A stretch of DNA of 38,369 nucleotides from Candidatus Woesearchaeota archaeon (GCA_016185805.1 JACPMW010000045.1:1-38369), one strand, 5' to 3'; counted from the first letter of the stretch, positions 8,348 through 16,293 are shown. A program made the numbers and translations. The notes: a model not told the origin generated them from the sequence alone.

Positions 8348-8905
8348 TTATGAATGTTTTGCCGGTGCGGATTCCTTTGTGGCATATATGATGAACAGCA
8401 CTATCAATGCCAGCAGCACTATTGAGCCAGCCAGCTCGTCTCCTCCGGTACCTGTAAAGTCAAAAACCCTTTCAAGCCATGTCCTCCCGTCAGGGCTTTT
8501 GATGGCGTCCAGGAAAATCCCGACTATTGATATAAAGACTATCACCATGAATACAACCTTCCAGCCCCCTTCAAGGAATACGGGCTCGCCTTCCTTATAA
8601 AATGACCCTACCAGCATTAGGAACAAAACCGAAAGGAACAGCACAATAACGGCATTTGCTGAAACTGTAGTTATTATCTCAACCAGTTGGGAAGACGCAA
8701 CAACCAAAAAAGCTATTACAAAGGCTGCAATCGCATTGAGGTTCTTCTTTGTGTATTTCTTGCCGTCAATATCCTCTGTCCCCAGAACCTTTGTCTTTTC
8801 CAGTATTGCAAAAACAATAGTGAAGACAAGAAGGAAGGGCAGCACAACATCAAATAAGCCAATGCTGTCAAAGAACTCTATCACTTCCCTGAAAGGAGTA
8901 GCCAT
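8348..8905 (-). CDS. Multi-pass membrane protein, 185 aa (first of three relatives)
   Basis: The N-terminal helix FREVIEFFDSIGLF leads into DVVLPFLLVFTIVFAILEKTKVLG, then a loop (GTEDIDGKKYTKKNLNAI) and three to four further spans. It is the closest relative of the 201-residue protein downstream. The promoter is a TATA box near 8924-8935 on the minus strand, about 25 bases before the ATG, so the transcript may be nearly leaderless. Position next to coiled-coil proteins and a FlaI-type ATPase hints at a membrane complex, but that is inference. Confidence 0.75.
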   Translation of the reverse strand: MATPFREVIEFFDSIGLFDVVLPFLLVFTIVFAILEKTKVLGTEDIDGKKYTKKNLNAIAAFVIAFLVVASSQLVEIITTVSANAVIVLFLSVLFLMLVGSFYKEGEPVFLEGGWKVVFMVIVFISIVGIFLDAIKSPDGRTWLERVFDFTGTGGDELAGSIVLLALIVLFIIYATKESAPAKHS

Positions 8906-8992
8906 AAGTTTCCACGCTTAAAATGAATATTTAAATGTTTTGGTTTAAGGGTTATGAATATTTGCAATATTGAATAAAGTTTCAATCACGTT

Positions 8993-9085
8993 TTAGACCC
9001 ATGCAATGTATGCTATAATTGGTGCCCTCAATATAGCATTTAGGAGCACAAGCGGGTCACCTCAAACGCATTGCTTATAGAGGTC
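8993..9085. ncRNA. Possible structured RNA
   Basis: GACCC (about 8995) can pair with GGGTC (about 9055) and enclose a 10-pair hairpin: TGCTATAATTG with CAATATAGCA, seven-base loop, one bulged A. Directly after it, ACCTC and GAGGT form a second stem. It sits alone between two promoters. No match to a known RNA class is recognised and the strand is not settled. Confidence 0.3.
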
Positions 9086-9149
9086 GTTCTCGGGTTTGAT
9101 ATTTTTACAATATTATCTAAAAGTTAATCATAAAATACAATCAAAAACC

Positions 9150-9158
9150 TTTATAAAC
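9150..9158 (+). promoter_or_regulatory. TATA box of translin gene
   Basis: TTTATAAAC is centred about 26 bases before the ATG at 9180. This is the spacing of a leaderless archaeal promoter and decides that start. Confidence 0.7.
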
Positions 9159-9179
9159 AAAACAATCAACTTAAACTAT

Positions 9180-9746
9180 ATGCTAAACAAAAAGGAATTT
9201 GGACAAATCAGGCATGAAATGCACAATCTGGACCTGAAAAGGGAAGCGATAATCCAGACTTCCCGCGAAATAATTACAATCTCAAAGCAGATAATCTATG
9301 CTGCACAAAGAAATGACCTAAAAGAAGCTTCTGATGCAATCAAAATAATAAAGGAAAAGGTCAGCAAGCTGAGGAAAATAAACGTTGTAACAGACACTAA
9401 TATAGGCTCTGTCGCTTTCCAGGAATATGTTGAAGCGATTGCTTTCTATGAATTCGTGAAGAACAACAAGATTCCTTCAAAAGCAAGCCTTGGAGTTTCT
9501 GCAGATGACTACCTAAGCGGCATATGTGACTTGACAGGAGAATTGGTCAGAAAGGCAATCTATGATGTGATTCACAAGAAATTTGATGAAGCGGAAAAAA
9601 TAAAGGAGCTTGTGCATGACATCTACGGCGAATTCCTGAAACTGCACTTGAGAAACGGTGAATTAAGAAAGAAATCAGACTCTATAAAGTGGAATTTGAA
9701 GAAGCTTGAAGAAGTGATGTACGATGTTTCTATGAGAAGGCATTGA
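9180..9746 (+). CDS. Translin/TRAX family protein, 188 aa
   Basis: An all-helical protein of the translin/TRAX family, whose members form octameric barrels that bind and, in TRAX-like members, cut small RNA or single-stranded nucleic acid. The signature FQEYVEA (Glu82, Glu85) matches the pair of catalytic glutamates of TRAX, and DYLSGICDLTGELVRKA (about 110-126) is the family hallmark. Length is typical of archaeal members. The start at 9180 is supported by the TATA box at 9150-9158; an upstream in-frame start at 9096 would lie before the promoter. An active nuclease seems likely from the retained acidic residues, but this is inferred. Confidence 0.9.
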   Translation: MLNKKEFGQIRHEMHNLDLKREAIIQTSREIITISKQIIYAAQRNDLKEASDAIKIIKEKVSKLRKINVVTDTNIGSVAFQEYVEAIAFYEFVKNNKIPSKASLGVSADDYLSGICDLTGELVRKAIYDVIHKKFDEAEKIKELVHDIYGEFLKLHLRNGELRKKSDSIKWNLKKLEEVMYDVSMRRH

Positions 9747-9783
9747 CAATAAGATTTAAATAAAAATTCAAAATCTTCATTTT

Positions 9784-10161
9784 GTGGGGCTGGAAGGACA
9801 AATTGCGGCATTGATAAGTGCATTATTGATCAGCATAGGCCCTGCTCCAATCTCCAAAAATCCGGGAATAATTCTAGAAGCTACTCCGCTTGCACAAAGG
9901 GGCTTTAAACCCTATCGTGAAGAGCATGCGGCCAGAAGAACCTCAGAAGAGACTGTTGTTGAATCCACCTTCTATTATAATATAAAAAGAAATATTGTAA
10001 TAGAAAATGTGAGAGATGGAAAGGTAGTGGATGCATTTATATGCAGTCTCTGGTCCAGACTCAGCTACTACTCAAATACCGGCTCTAAAGAATTTGAAGA
10101 TATGAGCCCTGAGCCAAATCCTGCTTGCAATCAAAAGGATTTTGCAAAGCCTGCACAATAA
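9784..10161 (+). CDS. Small secreted or membrane-anchored protein, 125 aa
   Basis: GTG start at 9784, about 25 bases after the TATA box ATTTAAATAAA (9753-9763), fits leaderless translation. The first 22 residues (GLEGQIAALISALLISIG) form a hydrophobic anchor or signal, followed by a soluble domain with a beta-rich segment (VESTFYYNIKRNIVIENV) and two Cys residues (FICSLW, NPACNQ). I do not recognise the family. It stands between translin and the AspRS gene; each has its own promoter. Confidence 0.6.
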   Translation: MGLEGQIAALISALLISIGPAPISKNPGIILEATPLAQRGFKPYREEHAARRTSEETVVESTFYYNIKRNIVIENVRDGKVVDAFICSLWSRLSYYSNTGSKEFEDMSPEPNPACNQKDFAKPAQ

Positions 10162-10162
10162 G

Positions 10163-10172
10163 ATTTAAATAA
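10163..10172 (+). promoter_or_regulatory. TATA box of AspRS gene
   Basis: ATTTAAATAA lies about 26 bases before the ATG at 10194, giving a leaderless transcript. Confidence 0.65.
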
Positions 10173-10193
10173 CTTCTACAAATTCGTTCCTTT

Positions 10194-12428
10194 ATGAAAA
10201 GAACCCATACATGCGGGCAGCTGACAGACAGGGACATAAACAAGAAAGTAGCCCTTGCTGGATGGTGCTCTACAAGCAGGGATCATGGTGGTGTGATTTT
10301 CATTGACCTCAGGGACAGGTATGGAATAACCCAGATTGTGTTTGACCCGAGCAATGACATGCCATCCCATAAAATTTCAGAAACCTTGAGAAGGGAAGAT
10401 GTTGTTGTTGTTGAAGGCATTGTGAGAAAAAGGCCTCAGGGAATGGAAAACGAGAAAATTGCAACCGGAAAGATTGAGGTGCTTGTGAGCAAAATCCTTA
10501 ATGTGAACAAAGCTCAAACACCTCCCCTTGAAGTAGAGGACAGGATTGATGCTTCTGAGGAAATGCGCTTAAAATACCGGTATCTTGACCTGAGAAGGCC
10601 GAAGATGCAGAAGCAATTGATGTTCAGGCACAATTTGTCAATTGCAGTCAGGGAATATCTGAACAGCCAGGGCTTTGTTGAAATCGAAACCCCTATGCTC
10701 ATCAAGACAACTCCGGAAGGCGCAAGGGATTATCTAGTTCCGAGCAGGCTTCATCCAGGCAAATTCTATTCATTGCCGCAGTCCCCCCAGATATACAAGC
10801 AGATTTTGATGATCGCAGGCTTTGACAAATATTTCCAGTTGGCAAAATGCTTGAGGGATGAGGATTTAAGGGCAGACAGGCAGCCTGAGCACACTCAAAT
10901 TGATCTGGAAATGTCGTTTGCAGATGCAGACGACATTTTTCACCTTACAGAAGGGCTTATCAAGCATGTATTCAGGAAGCTTCTGGACAAGGACATTAAA
11001 ACTCCTTTCAAAAGATTTTCGCATAAAGATGCAATAGAAAGATTCTGCACCGACAAGCCCGATACAAGATTTGGGATGGAATGCTGCACTGTGACAGAAA
11101 TTGCAAAAAACTCTGAATTCAAGGTTTTTCTCGAGGTCATCAAAAAAAATGGAACTGTCAAAGTCCTGAACGCGGAAAAATGCGGAGACAAACTGAGCAG
11201 GAACCAGATTGATGAGTTGATAGAGTTCGCAAAGCAGAATGGCGCTCATGGGCTTGCATGGATGAAAGTGACAAAAGAAGGACTCGAAAGCAACATTGTA
11301 AAGTTTTTTCCCCAGAAAGTGCAGAAAGAATTGCTGGAAAAAACTAAAGCAAAGCCAAATGATTTATTGCTTTTTGCAGCAGACAATCTAAAGATTGCTA
11401 ATGACGTGCTTTCCAAAATAAGGCTGAAGCTCGCGAATTCAATTGGATTGATAAAGGAGAATGAGTTCGATTTTTGCTTTATAACAGACTTTCCAATGTT
11501 CGAATGGAATGAGGACGAGCAAAAATGGGATTTTGCCCACAACCCGTTCACAATGCCGAAGGAAGAGTTTTGGAAAAATCTTGAAAAAGAGCCTGGAAAA
11601 GTTGTTTCATACCAATATGATTTTGTGATGAACGGCTCTGAATTGTTTTCAGGCTCTGTGCGAAACAATATCCCGGAATTGCAGATGAAAACATTCAAGG
11701 TTACTGGCATGTCTGAAGCTGAAATAAGCTCAAAATTCGGATTTTTATTGGAAGCTTACAAGTATGGAGCTCCGCAGCATGCGGGTTTTGGGCTTGGATT
11801 TGACAGGCTTGCTTCCCTAATGCAGGGCATACATGATATAAGGGAAGTCATCGCTTTTCCTAAAAACAAGGCTGCTGAAAACCCGATGGACGGCTCGCCA
11901 AATGAAGCCTCTGAAAAGCAGATGCAGGAACTGCACATCAAGCTTGACTTTGTAAAAGAGCAGGTGAATGTTGTATTCGGCAAGATAAGGGATATTTTGA
12001 ACAAGGAAAAGATTGAATTTGAAGTGCTAGAGCACAAGCCAGTTTTTACAAGCAAAGAAGCTGCTGAAGTCAGAGGCACTGAATTAAAGCAAGGCACAAA
12101 GGCATTGATAGTCAAGACAGAAGAGGGTTTTATACAGGCAGTTGTTTCAGGAGCTAAAGAGGTTGACCTTGCTAAACTTCAAAAACTAACTTTATTCAAA
12201 AATCTTCAGTTGGCAAATGCAAAAGAAGTCAAGCAGGCAACTGGCTGCAATATCGGTTCTGTTCCACCATTCGGAAACCTGTTTAATTTGAAAACTTATT
12301 TTGACAAGTCTGTTGTAGAGAATGAAATTTTAGCCTTCAATGCCGGCCAGCACACCAAGAGCATCAAGATGAAGGCAAAGGATTTGGTTAAAGTTGTTAA
12401 TCCTGTGATTGGGGAGTTTAGTAAATGA
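10194..12428 (+). CDS. aspS: Bacterial-type aspartyl-tRNA synthetase fused to YbaK-like editing domain, 744 aa
   Basis: The enzyme attaches Asp to tRNA-Asp and probably tRNA-Asn. Residues 1-590 are a complete bacterial-type AspRS: OB-fold anticodon domain (about 1-110), motif 2 with the bacterial hallmark RDEDLRADRQPEHTQID (221-237), a GAD insertion (about 280-400), and motif 3 GAPQHAGFGLGFDRL (525-539). His31 (RDHGG) and Gly83 match the residues tied to non-discriminating AspRS in Pseudomonas aeruginosa. Residues 591-744 are an extra YbaK/ProX-like domain with its conserved Lys641 (ALIVK) and G-C-N-I-G-S-V-P-P-F-G motif (684-694). The YbaK family hydrolyses mischarged tRNA. Bacterial AspRS is normally about 590 residues, so the tail is a fusion. 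What it edits is unknown. gatA, gatB and gatC lie 6-9 kb away. Confidence 0.95.
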   Translation: MKRTHTCGQLTDRDINKKVALAGWCSTSRDHGGVIFIDLRDRYGITQIVFDPSNDMPSHKISETLRREDVVVVEGIVRKRPQGMENEKIATGKIEVLVSKILNVNKAQTPPLEVEDRIDASEEMRLKYRYLDLRRPKMQKQLMFRHNLSIAVREYLNSQGFVEIETPMLIKTTPEGARDYLVPSRLHPGKFYSLPQSPQIYKQILMIAGFDKYFQLAKCLRDEDLRADRQPEHTQIDLEMSFADADDIFHLTEGLIKHVFRKLLDKDIKTPFKRFSHKDAIERFCTDKPDTRFGMECCTVTEIAKNSEFKVFLEVIKKNGTVKVLNAEKCGDKLSRNQIDELIEFAKQNGAHGLAWMKVTKEGLESNIVKFFPQKVQKELLEKTKAKPNDLLLFAADNLKIANDVLSKIRLKLANSIGLIKENEFDFCFITDFPMFEWNEDEQKWDFAHNPFTMPKEEFWKNLEKEPGKVVSYQYDFVMNGSELFSGSVRNNIPELQMKTFKVTGMSEAEISSKFGFLLEAYKYGAPQHAGFGLGFDRLASLMQGIHDIREVIAFPKNKAAENPMDGSPNEASEKQMQELHIKLDFVKEQVNVVFGKIRDILNKEKIEFEVLEHKPVFTSKEAAEVRGTELKQGTKALIVKTEEGFIQAVVSGAKEVDLAKLQKLTLFKNLQLANAKEVKQATGCNIGSVPPFGNLFNLKTYFDKSVVENEILAFNAGQHTKSIKMKAKDLVKVVNPVIGEFSK

Positions 12429-12429
12429 A

Positions 12430-12924
12430 ATGAAAAAAACACAAATAACGGGATTAAATAAAGGGACTATAATTAATAAAGAACCAACTAATCCAAATCA
12501 AAAAGTAGGACAAATAAGGGGGAGAATTATTGATTATTATATTCAAATTGAACTTTTAATTAATGCATTCTTAACAAATTATTTTGTTTTAGAGAATAAA
12601 CATAGTGATTTCTTAACTAAGTTTCTATACGATGATTTTTGCAGCACTGGACTAAAAATTAGAGTTCTTGAAAAATTATTGCCAGAAAATAAAATTGTTA
12701 GGGGATTCTATGTAGAATTAAGAAGATTAACTAATATTAGGAATATAGCTGCACATTCTTATCCTATGTCTTTAAATGGGCCAATAGTATTAGAAACAAG
12801 AAAACTGGAAAGTAAAGATTTAAGGGTATTGGAAGAAGAATTTTTTAAAATATATAAAAAAGTTTTTCCTTTATTGATAGACGCCGTGAATAAATTGATT
12901 GAAGACAAAGTCAAAATGAGTTAA
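12430..12924 (+). CDS. HEPN-like protein, 164 aa
   Basis: The gene starts at the ATG at 12430, just after the AspRS stop at 12428. The protein is alpha-helical with the motif LRRLTNIRNIAAHSYP (R-N-x3-H), the active-site signature of HEPN ribonucleases found in toxins and antiviral effectors. A disordered N-terminus (about 1-30) precedes the helical domain. Its DNA is visibly richer in A and T than aspS, which suggests separate ancestry. No partner nucleotidyltransferase follows on the same strand; the family-X nucleotidyltransferase nearby is on the other strand and convergent. The exact HEPN subfamily is not recognised. Confidence 0.65.
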   Translation: MKKTQITGLNKGTIINKEPTNPNQKVGQIRGRIIDYYIQIELLINAFLTNYFVLENKHSDFLTKFLYDDFCSTGLKIRVLEKLLPENKIVRGFYVELRRLTNIRNIAAHSYPMSLNGPIVLETRKLESKDLRVLEEEFFKIYKKVFPLLIDAVNKLIEDKVKMS

Positions 12925-13024
12925 TTTACTTAATCAATATTAAAACGTCATTTAAAACCCTAACAATGAATTTAATTAACCAGAAATTTGGTAAAGTCAA
13001 ATAATTTAAGCAAATTCTAAGAAA

Positions 13025-13174
13025 TCAAAGTCTTCCTATATCCATCAGAATTTTCCTTCTTTTATCAATATAATCAAGCATTTCTTCTATTTCTTTTATG
13101 CTTGAATCTAAATGCAACTCATCTTTTAAATTCTCTAATTTCTCCTGTTTTGAGCCAATTTTTGATTTCTTCAT
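13025..13174 (-). CDS. Small helical protein, 49 aa
   Basis: A charged, wholly helical 49-residue protein (KKSKIGSKQEKLENLKDEL then a second helix EEMLDYIDKRRKILMDIG). It has its own TATA box, CTATATAAAG (about 13192-13201 on the minus strand), 23-27 bases before the ATG, which supports a real leaderless gene. It follows the nucleotidyltransferase gene on the same strand. It could be an antitoxin-like or accessory peptide of that block; I do not recognise it. Confidence 0.5.
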   Translation of the reverse strand: MKKSKIGSKQEKLENLKDELHLDSSIKEIEEMLDYIDKRRKILMDIGRL

Positions 13175-13217
13175 ATTGTAAAAACTTATAATCTTTATAT
13201 AGTGCCCACTCTATAAA

Positions 13218-13688
13218 TTAGTTTCTATTTTGAGGTTCAACATAATTCATTTTAAGTGCTTTAAAAATATTTTTTTCAGAAATTGCTATAATTTTGCCTG
13301 TTTTTTTATCTATTAATCCATTAGCAGTAAGTTGCATATTCATAGATATAGCCCTTGTAGTCAGTTTTACATTATGTTCTTTGCTTCCTGTTCTAATCAA
13401 TAGTAAAGGCTCATAATTTTCTTTATTTGCAATATAAATATCAACTTGTGTGTTGTCTTTTGTTATCACTCTTATTAATTTGTCACCTTTAAGTTTTAGC
13501 TCTCCTAATTTAGATACATAATCCTTAAGCTTATCCAAGTTTTGTGGTTTTAATTCAATTACAATATCTATATCTCTTACAACTGGGTTTTTTCTTCTTA
13601 TACTTCCTCCTAAGCGTCCCCTAGCTATAAATGGAGATACCTGTTTAAGAATTTGTAAACCTTTTTTTTGTGCTTCGTCCAATCTCAT
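13218..13688 (-). CDS. Minimal family-X (Pol beta-like) nucleotidyltransferase, 156 aa
   Basis: The protein holds only the palm and thumb of a family-X DNA polymerase. GSIRRKNPVVRDIDIVIE (28-45) gives the G-S...D-x-D motif (Asp39, Asp41), and QVDIY supplies the third carboxylate (Asp83). TGSKEHNVKL and GLIDKKTGKIIAISEKNIFKAL match the C-terminal thumb of archaeal and bacterial PolX. The helix-hairpin-helix 8-kDa domain and the PHP domain of full-length PolX are absent, so it is compact like the African swine fever virus polymerase. It starts nine bases after the TcmP stop, so it is the third gene of the DUF5131-TcmP operon. It could extend DNA or transfer nucleotides to another target. Confidence 0.82.
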   Translation of the reverse strand: MRLDEAQKKGLQILKQVSPFIARGRLGGSIRRKNPVVRDIDIVIELKPQNLDKLKDYVSKLGELKLKGDKLIRVITKDNTQVDIYIANKENYEPLLLIRTGSKEHNVKLTTRAISMNMQLTANGLIDKKTGKIIAISEKNIFKALKMNYVEPQNRN

Positions 13689-13697
13689 GAGAATAAT

Positions 13698-14777
13698 TTA
13701 AAGGAATTCTATAGTAACTCCATCCGGATACGAAAATTTTCTTTTTCTATGGCCCAAAACTTGTATTTCCCTTTTTTCTTCCATAGGTTTAAGTATACTA
13801 GTTTTATAATGAAACGTTGTAAATGGGGTTTTAGCAATAACAAAATGTTCTAGTTTTTTGGCAGTTACTCTTTTACCTTTATACTCTTTTAATATCATCT
13901 TCTTTAATTCAGAAAAATTTGGACCTAGCTCAAATAATACAGTTTGATTAGGATTATAAGTTGCGTCAGAAAATTCAAAATTACCTTTTTTATCCACCCT
14001 CCACATTGCCTCTTTCATCCTTTCTAACCCTAGCAAACTTTTAGTAGCAAAAAATAATAAATAATCATCTTTATTAGATTTATTTTTCATCTTAAAAGAA
14101 TGGACAAAGTTAGCCACAGTACTTAATTGACCTAGATAAGAATCATGAATAATCTTGAATCTTTCCTCAGGACTTTTGCCTCTTGCATCCTTCCATTTTT
14201 CATTTCCAAAGAGTTTGATATACGTTTGTTCCAATCTAGTATCATCAATGAACCTGTTTATCTCTTCATACATAAAAGTTATTAATATTTCACAAAAATC
14301 GTTTTTCATTATCTTATTAATTACTTCAAAAGGAGTATCTTTAAATCCAAATGGATCTATAAAAACAAAAGTTGGGGCTATTGACTTATTTTTTTCATTA
14401 AGCTTATTCAGCTCATTTTCAATAACATCAGAAAATTCACCACATATGCACGCGTAACTCACATTTTTTGGGATTGAGATTGTTTTTAATTTATTTTGTA
14501 AAAAATCATATCTATCCTTATCTTTTTCTATAAATAAGAAAAATATTTTTGATGCTATTGGAATTCTTTGTTCTGCAACAGACTTTATTGCAATAACTGG
14601 AGAACCATCTTCTTTACCATTATATTCTCCTGGCCCAGAAAATCCATCTATAATGTTGACATTCTTCGCCCAGCTAGATAAGATTGGGATCCAAGCATCT
14701 AAATATTTTCTTAAGATGGCATGTTTCGCTTCTGTATGAGGCTCTATGTCCCATATGGTAGTTGTAATTTTCCCCAT
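13698..14777 (-). CDS. tcmP: Three-Cys-motif partner protein TcmP, 359 aa
   Basis: The layout matches the TcmP family, proteins encoded beside DUF5131 (Gp37/Gp68) proteins with a three-cysteine motif. IIDGFSGPGEY (42-52) resembles a Rossmann methyltransferase motif I and TFVFIDPFGF a motif IV, so SAM binding or methyl transfer is plausible. The biochemical role of the family is not known to me. I chose the ATG at 14777; an in-frame TTG six bases upstream lies inside the gap after the DUF5131 stop (14787). The family pairing is intact, and the nucleotidyltransferase gene follows at once. Confidence 0.85.
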   Translation of the reverse strand: MGKITTTIWDIEPHTEAKHAILRKYLDAWIPILSSWAKNVNIIDGFSGPGEYNGKEDGSPVIAIKSVAEQRIPIASKIFFLFIEKDKDRYDFLQNKLKTISIPKNVSYACICGEFSDVIENELNKLNEKNKSIAPTFVFIDPFGFKDTPFEVINKIMKNDFCEILITFMYEEINRFIDDTRLEQTYIKLFGNEKWKDARGKSPEERFKIIHDSYLGQLSTVANFVHSFKMKNKSNKDDYLLFFATKSLLGLERMKEAMWRVDKKGNFEFSDATYNPNQTVLFELGPNFSELKKMILKEYKGKRVTAKKLEHFVIAKTPFTTFHYKTSILKPMEEKREIQVLGHRKRKFSYPDGVTIEFL

Positions 14778-14786
14778 ATTCAAAAC

Positions 14787-15551
14787 TCAAATTTTAACTT
14801 CTAAAAGATTTTCTTTGACTTCAGGATATTCATCATAAATTCTTCCATCAAGTGTTCTACCGCCAGATTTAGAAGTCAATCCTCCCCATTGCTTGAAGAA
14901 GAAAGCGACATTATATTTTCTGCATTGCCTGCGAATTTCATGTATCCATTCTTTTTTTATTGGTCTGTGATATTTTCCGGATTCCCCCCCTACTATTGCC
15001 CAGTGGATTCCTCGTAAATTTACTTTTCCAACAGAGCCTAACAAAGGCTCAAAGCTGACGAATCGTATTGCAGCATCAACTTTTTTCAAGATAGCTAATC
15101 TATGCAATACTTTGCTGTCTTCTATTGATGTTCCAAGCCACACATTTGGTAAAACTTCACCATAATATTCATTTGTAAAATATTGCATTCTTTCTGGTCT
15201 CTTAGTTAATATTTGGAAAGTATGCCAATCTGCTTTTTCCATTGTATCAAAAACCCGTTTAATAAAAGAAAATGGTACTTGTTCATGAAATAGATCTGAC
15301 ATACTATTAACAAATATCGTTCTAGGTTCTTTCCAGGATAGAGGTAATTCAATGTCTTTTTCATGCAAAGTTAGCTTGAAGCCATTCCTATATTTTCCAG
15401 TTGGATTCATCATTTGTAATCGCTTTGCAAGGCGTTCAGCGTAGCAAAAAGCACACCCAGCACTAACTTTTGTACACCCTGTTACAGGATTCCAGCTAGA
15501 ATCAGTCCATTCTATACCACTCTTTCCCCCCATTTTTTTGTAATCCTCCAT
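14787..15551 (-). CDS. DUF5131 (phage Gp37/Gp68-like) three-Cys protein, about 254 aa
   Basis: SGIEWTDSSWNPVTGCTKVSAGCAFCYAERLAKR is the family's hallmark; the three cysteines are Cys26, Cys33 and Cys36 (C-x6-C-x2-C), which recall an iron-sulfur cluster loop of radical-SAM type. FVNSMSDLFHEQVP, ILTKRPERM, WLGTSIED and the C-terminal FFKQWGG are also typical. It is the first gene of the operon with TcmP and the minimal PolX. A TATA box, TATATTTAAATA, lies at about 15562-15573. The start is either the ATG at 15551 (leaderless) or 15533, which has GGAGG 11 bases upstream. Confidence 0.88.
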   Translation of the reverse strand: MEDYKKMGGKSGIEWTDSSWNPVTGCTKVSAGCAFCYAERLAKRLQMMNPTGKYRNGFKLTLHEKDIELPLSWKEPRTIFVNSMSDLFHEQVPFSFIKRVFDTMEKADWHTFQILTKRPERMQYFTNEYYGEVLPNVWLGTSIEDSKVLHRLAILKKVDAAIRFVSFEPLLGSVGKVNLRGIHWAIVGGESGKYHRPIKKEWIHEIRRQCRKYNVAFFFKQWGGLTSKSGGRTLDGRIYDEYPEVKENLLEVKI

Positions 15552-15601
15552 TTTAGTATTTAAATATATACTACTTTTTCCTTTAAATACTTCACCTGAA
15601 A

Positions 15602-15611
15602 ATGTCCAGTG
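15602..15611 (+). repeat. ATGTCCAGTG motif, copy A
   Basis: Part of a degenerate 22-base motif (CC-N4-RATGTCCAGTG) also present at 20992-21001 (inverted) and 30853-30862. This copy lies between the DUF5131 operon and the broken ITPase gene. Confidence 0.4.
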
Positions 15612-15678
15612 CTACTCCAATATATAGATTATAGTATAATAATAAAAATTTATAAATATGTAATAAGTTGGGCTGGAT

Positions 15679-16177
15679 ATGTCTAAAAAATCAATCAATT
15701 TCATCACCAGCAATCCCGGCAAGGTAAGGGAATTCAGGCAAATTCTGGAGTCGGAAATAAAGGTAAATCACATCAATCTTTCTTATCCTGAATTGAGAAG
15801 TGATGATCCCGAAGAAATAGCAAAAAATTCAGCAGAAATGCTGGCAAACAAGCTAAAAAAGAATGTTGTTGTTGAAGATTCCGGATTGTTTATCAAGGCA
15901 TTGAATGATGGAAGGAATAGAAGATAGGCAATGCACTTACAAAAGCGCTGTTGCATACTGCGAGCTAGGCAAAAAGCCTATAAGCTTTCTGGGGGAGGAA
16001 AAGGGCAGAGTTGCTGAAAAAATAAGCGGTTCTTATGGTTTTGGGCATGACCCGATATTCATCCCTGAAGGCAGCAACAAAACATACGGCGAGATGAAAA
16101 ATGCAGATGAAGTAAAGCAATTCAGGAGAAAAGCTGTCTTGAAATTAAGAGCATATTTGTTGAAAAAGAAGAAGTAA
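15679..16177 (+). pseudogene. Broken ITPase (RdgB/HAM1-like) gene with internal deletion and frameshift
   Basis: The 5' part (15679-about 15908) encodes the normal start of an ITP/XTP pyrophosphatase: INFITSNPGKVREF, then VVEDSGLFIKALN. The 3' part, in another frame from about 15905, begins MEGIEDRQCTYKSAVAYC and runs to FGHDPIFIPEG and the usual C-terminus. The roughly 22 residues that normally join these parts (the GFPG...TIGNEGIL region) are absent and the frame shifts at the join. The enzyme removes deaminated purine nucleotides from the pool; this copy should not make an intact one. A TATA box lies just upstream (about 15649-15657). An assembly error cannot be excluded. Confidence 0.82.
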
Positions 16178-16183
16178 AGGGGC

Positions 16184-16222
16184 ACCCATTTGCCTATGGC
16201 GTGCATGGGTCTTAAATTTTTT
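16184..16222 (+). terminator. Hairpin with T-rich tail
   Basis: ACCCAT (16184-16189) pairs with ATGGGT (16205-16210), with an inner GCC/GGC pair, followed by CTTAAATTTTTT. It lies seven bases after the stop of the broken ITPase gene and may end its transcript. Confidence 0.5.
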
Positions 16223-16293
16223 GAATTTTAAGGCTAATATGTCAAAGCTATCAAAACAATAATTTTAAATATGAATTCCATACATCTTAATTC

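Larger units (their letters stand above)
8906..9179. other. Divergent intergenic region with structured segment
   Basis: The minus-strand promoter (about 8924-8935) and the translin promoter (9150-9158) lie at the two ends. The centre, about 8993-9085, can fold into two adjacent stems and is described separately. Confidence 0.5.

Noticed and set aside
12430-13688. HEPN/MNT toxin-antitoxin pair
   Set aside because: The two genes are convergent, and the nucleotidyltransferase carries a PolX thumb and belongs to the TcmP operon, unlike small MNT antitoxins.
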